NCBI GenBank assembly: GCA_005883655.1
Contig: VBDA01000151.1
Coordinates: 4,577 to 13,647, forward strand
Reading direction: 5' to 3'
DNA: 9,071 nt
DNA from: Betaproteobacteria bacterium
GTDB lineage: Bacteria > Pseudomonadota > Gammaproteobacteria > Burkholderiales > Casimicrobiaceae
Below are positions 6,545 to 9,071 of this stretch, in pieces. Below the pieces are notes generated by a model. That model did not search any database and was not told the origin of the DNA. It was given only the letters and a program-made list of their open reading frames with translations. How positions within the stretch are numbered: position 1 is the stretch's first letter; each line of letters opens with the position of its first letter. The position numbers and the translations under genes are program-made.

Positions 6545-6597
6545 CGCAGCCAAGCTGCGATGCAGGAGGCACCCGCTCCTACGAACATTTGTCCTAC
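6545..6597 (-). repeat. REP-like hairpin cluster downstream of urtE
   Basis: CGCAGC (6545-6550) and GCTGCG (6554-6559) form a perfect 6-bp hairpin with a 3-nt loop. Right after it, AGGAG (6564-6568) and CTCCT (6576-6580) form a second hairpin. Read on the minus strand, the second hairpin starts GTAGGAGCGGGTG, resembling REP elements that begin with a GTAG head and a GC-rich palindrome. TCCTAC occurs at 6577-6582 and again at 6592-6597. It may be a dispersed repeat and could protect or end the urt transcript. Repeats elsewhere in the genome cannot be seen from here. Confidence 0.35.
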
Positions 6598-6631
6598 ATT
6601 ATTTTCAGAGTTGCGCCGATTCCGCTCCCAC

Positions 6632-6685
6632 GCTTCATGCCCTAGTCTGCATTTTGTCAGGCGGCGCAGGAGCGTGGCATGAAGC
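6632..6685 (+). promoter_or_regulatory. Inverted repeat that can mask the start codon of the next gene
   Basis: GCTTCATGCC (6632-6641) is the exact reverse complement of GGCATGAAGC (6676-6685). The right arm contains the ATG at 6679, and the 34-nt loop contains the ribosome site AGGAG (6668-6672). If transcripts start upstream of 6632, for example by read-through from urtE, the stem would hide the start codon. A start inside the loop would leave it free. Confidence 0.4.
6668..6672 (+). promoter_or_regulatory. Ribosome-binding site AGGAG
   Basis: AGGAG lies 6 bases before the ATG at 6679 and fixes that start. It is among the best Shine-Dalgarno matches in the window. Confidence 0.75.
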
Positions 6686-7152
6686 CTTCCATCGTTATAC
6701 TTCCAGTTCTGCTCGCGCTTTCGAGCTTCTCGTACGGGCAAGAAAAAGCCATCTACAAATGCGCGGATTCCGAAGGGATCGGCTACCGCGATACACCGTG
6801 CCCAGTCCGGCAGGAGCAAACGCTGGTGACCTCTGCCAGGAGAGTGAATTGGCAGAGTGACAACGCGAAGGCAACTCAACCGATGGACGCACGGCTGGCG
6901 GCGACGCCTTTTTTCGCGACTCGATTGTTTATGGGCATGACAGATACGCAGGTACTGAATCTCCCGAGCTGGGGTCGCCCGGCGCAAATCACTCGAAGTA
7001 AGGCCGGCCACGTGTGGCGTGAGCAGTGGACCTACAAGGACAGGAGCACGGGTGAAGAGCGAAGATTTCTGTATTTCGAAAATGCGCGGCTGGTCGACCA
7101 GGAAGACGCGCCGCGGCCGCCTTCGTATCAGGCGCGGGCGACAATTGATTGA
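6679..7152 (+). CDS. Exported DUF4124-type protein of unknown function
   Basis: This is a 157-residue protein with a signal peptide (residues 1-20, ending SSFSYG) and no other membrane segment, so it is probably periplasmic. Residues 24-42 carry the DUF4124 hallmark: IYKCADSEG, then a GYRDTPCP block. Cys28 and Cys41 are the only cysteines and could form a disulfide. After a polar linker (about 45-78), residues 82-140 form a second compact part with GMTDTQVLNLPSWGRP, an EQWTYKD strand and RRFLYFENARLVD. This pattern resembles the small alpha/beta fold of BamE/SmpA-like or DUF2845-like proteins; that resemblance is inference. A good ribosome site precedes it and an intrinsic terminator follows, so it is likely a single-gene unit unrelated to urea uptake. 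Its function is unknown. Confidence 0.8.
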   Translation: MKPSIVILPVLLALSSFSYGQEKAIYKCADSEGIGYRDTPCPVRQEQTLVTSARRVNWQSDNAKATQPMDARLAATPFFATRLFMGMTDTQVLNLPSWGRPAQITRSKAGHVWREQWTYKDRSTGEERRFLYFENARLVDQEDAPRPPSYQARATID

Positions 7153-7173
7153 GTCTTCTGTTTCGCGTGGGGG

Positions 7174-7203
7174 AAAGCGGTCTTACTGAGGGCCGCTTTT
7201 TTT
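7174..7203 (+). terminator. Rho-independent terminator
   Basis: AAAGCGGTC (7174-7182) pairs with GGCCGCTTT (7191-7199) in a 9-bp stem with one G-T wobble and an 8-nt loop, running into seven T residues (7197-7203). It lies 21 bp after the stop of the DUF4124-type gene and ends its transcript. On the minus strand the stem is followed by only three T residues, so it works mainly in the plus direction. Confidence 0.88.
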
Positions 7204-7526
7204 GGTCGACCGATTCAGGGGACACGATGAGCGGGCGCCGCGATGAGACCGAACTCACCTGCCAGCCAACATGCTGATCAGCTGGGGAAACGCATGAGGT
7301 CCCGGAGCGGAGACGGCACGAAGGGCGAGGAGTAAACCAAGGGAGCGCCGCCCCGTCCGGGCACTGCCAATATCAGCAAGCAGCGTGCCAGAGTCGTGGC
7401 TGCGCGCAACCCGCGCTCCCGCTTGGAGAAATACGATTCTAGCGGCCCATGAGGTGCTTCCTGAACGTGCTTCGTGCGCCGCGGTACGTCATGCGGAGCC
7501 AGGGCAGGGAATGGGCTGCCTCGAGC
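7204..7526. other. Gene-free stretch between convergent genes
   Basis: These 323 bases hold no ORF I can support. Short plus-strand ORFs exist, such as a 30-codon one at 7243-7335, but it has no good ribosome site and no recognisable product. The frame after its TAA stays open to a TGA near 7450, which could reflect decayed coding DNA. No tRNA, transposase or T-tract terminator for the minus-strand pump was found. The notable content is the nested inverted repeat at 7337-7426. Confidence 0.5.
7337..7426. repeat. Nested inverted repeat of about 90 bp, possible structured RNA
   Basis: CCAAGGGAGCGC (7337-7348) pairs with GCGCTCCC (7413-7420) and, after a 2-nt bulge, TTGG (7423-7426), giving 12 pairs. 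Inside it, GGCACTGC (7360-7367) pairs with GCA (7380-7382) and GTGCC (7385-7389), also with a 2-nt bulge, around a 12-nt loop. Neither end has a real T-tract. It could be a small RNA, a 3' structure of the minus-strand pump message (about 100 bp past its stop), or a remnant of a mobile element end. The pairing is seen; the role is not known. Confidence 0.4.
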
Positions 7527-9071
7527 TCAACCCTTCACCGGAATCGCGCCAGCGTCGCTGCCGGCGCCGGCGCTACTTCGTTGTGCATGATGGTCGGCCG
7601 CCAACAACATGTACACGGCAGGTACGACGAATAACGTGAACAGCGTTCCGATCGACAGGCCGGAAAAGATTACCAACCCCATCGCATGTCGCCCGGCCGC
7701 GCCTGCGCCCGCGGCGATCACCAGCGGAACGACGCCGAGCACCATTGCGGCCGTAGTCATCAGGATCGGCCGCAACCGCACTGCGGCGGCCTCTTCGATG
7801 GCGTCGCGCTTGCTCTTGCCAGCGCGCTGGAGCTGGTTGGCAAACTGCACGATCAGAATCCCGTGCTTGCTGATCAAACCCATCAGAGTGACCAGTCCGA
7901 CCTGGGTATAGATGTTCAGGGTCGAGAACCCGAGGTTGATGAAGATCAGCGCGCCAAACAGCGCCATCGGCACCGACACCAGGATCACGATCGGATCGCG
8001 GAAGCTTTCGAACTGCGCAGCGAGCGCCAGAAAAACAATGATCACCGCGAACAGCAAGGTCACCGCAAAGCCGCCCGATTCCTGCACAAACTGGCGCGAC
8101 ACGCCCGAGTAATCGGCCGAATAGCCAGTCGGAGCAACCTCGGCGAGCGCGTGCTGCATGAATTCGAGCACTTGATTCTGTGAGACTGCCGGCGTGTAAA
8201 CGCCGAAGATGCTCGCCGAGTTGAGTTGCTGGAAGTGCGCGATGCCTTCCGGCACGACTTCGGTTTTTTGGCGTGCGACCGTAGACGCGGGAACCAGCGA
8301 TCCGTCCGCGGTGCGAATATGGTAATCGAGCACCTGGTCGGCATTCAGCCGGTCGACCTGCAACACCTGCGGGATCACCTTGTAGGACCGGCCCGCGATC
8401 GAGAAGTAGTTGACGTATCCTCCCCCCAGCGCGGCGCCCAATGCCGCGCCGATATCCTGCTGCGTAAGCCCGAGCGTGGCGACGAGATCGCGATCGACTT
8501 CGACGGTGGTCTGCGGCTTGTCCAGCTTGAGATCGGTGTCGACGTAAAAGAACATGCCGCTGGCCTGCGCTTTCTGCAGGATCGCCTGAGTGACCTCGTT
8601 CAGGTTCGGATACGGCTCGGTGGTCTTGATCACGAACTGCATGGGCAGGCCTTGCGATCCGGGCAACGGCGGAAATTGGAACGCGGCGACGCGCGCGCCG
8701 GCGATGCCGTTCCACTTCTGCTGCAGCTCCTGCTGAAGTTGCGCGGCGCTTTTCGTGCGTTGGTTCCATGGCTTGAACAGCACACCGCCGATCCCTTGAT
8801 TGGTCGTCGGCACGCCGGTGATCTGGAACATCTGGTCGTATTCCGGGAGCTCGCGCGAAATATCGAACACCTGCTTGGCGTAGGCATTCATCTGCTGTGA
8901 TGTCGCGTTGGGCGGGCCGACTATCTGTGAGAGCACGACGCCCTGGTCTTCCTGGGGCGCGAGCTCGGACTTCGACGTCATGAACAGGTAAACGACGCCG
9001 CCGAGCAGAATCACGCCCATGACCACCGGCACCGACCAGGTGTCGAGCGTGCCGTGCAACAACCGCTGATA
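7527..9071 (-). CDS. RND (HAE1-type) efflux pump permease, C-terminal half
   Basis: This is an inner-membrane proton-driven efflux permease of the AcrB/MexB superfamily, working as a trimer with a periplasmic adaptor and an outer-membrane channel. The frame is open to the window edge, giving 514 residues, about half of a full pump. Counting from the edge, the helix equivalent to AcrB TM7 (about 14-32) leads into LAPQEDQG (37-44), matching the PDEDQG region of AcrB, then the large second periplasmic porter and docking part. The last five helices begin near FAVTLLFAVIIVFLALAAQF. GLISKHGILIVQFA contains Lys402, equivalent by motif to the proton-relay Lys940 of AcrB, and RLRPILMTTAAMVLG follows. 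The TM4 aspartates and N-terminal half are outside the window. It ends GAIPVKG without a following operon gene. Substrate and subfamily cannot be assigned. Confidence 0.95.
   Translation of the reverse strand, partial: YQRLLHGTLDTWSVPVVMGVILLGGVVYLFMTSKSELAPQEDQGVVLSQIVGPPNATSQQMNAYAKQVFDISRELPEYDQMFQITGVPTTNQGIGGVLFKPWNQRTKSAAQLQQELQQKWNGIAGARVAAFQFPPLPGSQGLPMQFVIKTTEPYPNLNEVTQAILQKAQASGMFFYVDTDLKLDKPQTTVEVDRDLVATLGLTQQDIGAALGAALGGGYVNYFSIAGRSYKVIPQVLQVDRLNADQVLDYHIRTADGSLVPASTVARQKTEVVPEGIAHFQQLNSASIFGVYTPAVSQNQVLEFMQHALAEVAPTGYSADYSGVSRQFVQESGGFAVTLLFAVIIVFLALAAQFESFRDPIVILVSVPMALFGALIFINLGFSTLNIYTQVGLVTLMGLISKHGILIVQFANQLQRAGKSKRDAIEEAAAVRLRPILMTTAAMVLGVVPLVIAAGAGAAGRHAMGLVIFSGLSIGTLFTLFVVPAVYMLLAADHHAQRSSAGAGSDAGAIPVKG

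Noticed and set aside
6620..6648. Sigma-70 promoter (TTCCGC, 17 bp, TAGTCT) before the DUF4124-type gene
   Set aside because: The -35 box matches only two of six consensus bases, so the spacing alone is not convincing.
7385..7639. 84-codon plus-strand ORF, and the 7449-7634 ORF
   Set aside because: They run into the antisense of the efflux pump gene, have no good ribosome site and show no protein-like features.
1..9071. Search for CRISPR arrays, tRNA or rRNA genes, insertion sequences, phage or defence genes
   Set aside because: No regularly spaced repeats, tRNA-like cloverleaf, transposase motifs or defence-family motifs were seen. The coding content is a standard urea uptake operon with unrelated neighbours.

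Overview
The window looks like chromosomal DNA of a GC-rich proteobacterium, most likely a betaproteobacterium. This is inferred from the layout of a complete urtABCDE operon behind a urease accessory gene, a Tat-type leader on UrtA, a UrtB with a long periplasmic N-terminal domain, a DUF4124-type secreted protein and an HAE1-type RND pump. I see no insertion sequence, CRISPR array, tRNA, rRNA or phage gene.

Layout: 1-357 is the C-terminal part of ureG, the urease nickel-insertion GTPase, so a urease cluster probably lies upstream. 358-682 is a gene-free control region. It holds a nested inverted repeat (429-475), two weak NtrC-like sites, a 12-bp palindrome (560-571), a sigma-54-like -24/-12 element (572-587) and a 5'-UTR hairpin. 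683-6526 encodes the high-affinity urea ABC transporter: UrtA (binding protein), UrtB and UrtC (permeases), UrtD and UrtE (ATPases). urtB to urtE are separated by only 1-4 bases. A 275-bp gap between urtA and urtB is unusual. It has a 14-bp tandem duplication across the urtA stop, a 33-codon ORF with a good ribosome-binding site, and a strong GC hairpin followed by a T-rich tract into whose loop that ORF's stop codon falls.

6527-6678 is a short gap with REP-like hairpins and an inverted repeat covering the start codon of the next gene. 6679-7152 encodes a small exported DUF4124-type protein followed by a clear intrinsic terminator. 7204-7526 has no convincing gene but contains a nested inverted repeat of about 90 bp. 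7527-9071 (minus strand, convergent) is the C-terminal half of an RND efflux permease that runs off the window.

How it works together: UrtA captures urea in the periplasm, UrtBC-UrtDE import it using ATP, and the urease matured with UreG hydrolyses it to ammonia and CO2. The control-region signals fit nitrogen-limited expression, and the urtA/urtB hairpin would fit making more UrtA than membrane subunits. The proteins are ordinary family members. The parts most worth a second look are the non-coding elements, above all the urtA-urtB gap. No undescribed protein system is evident.
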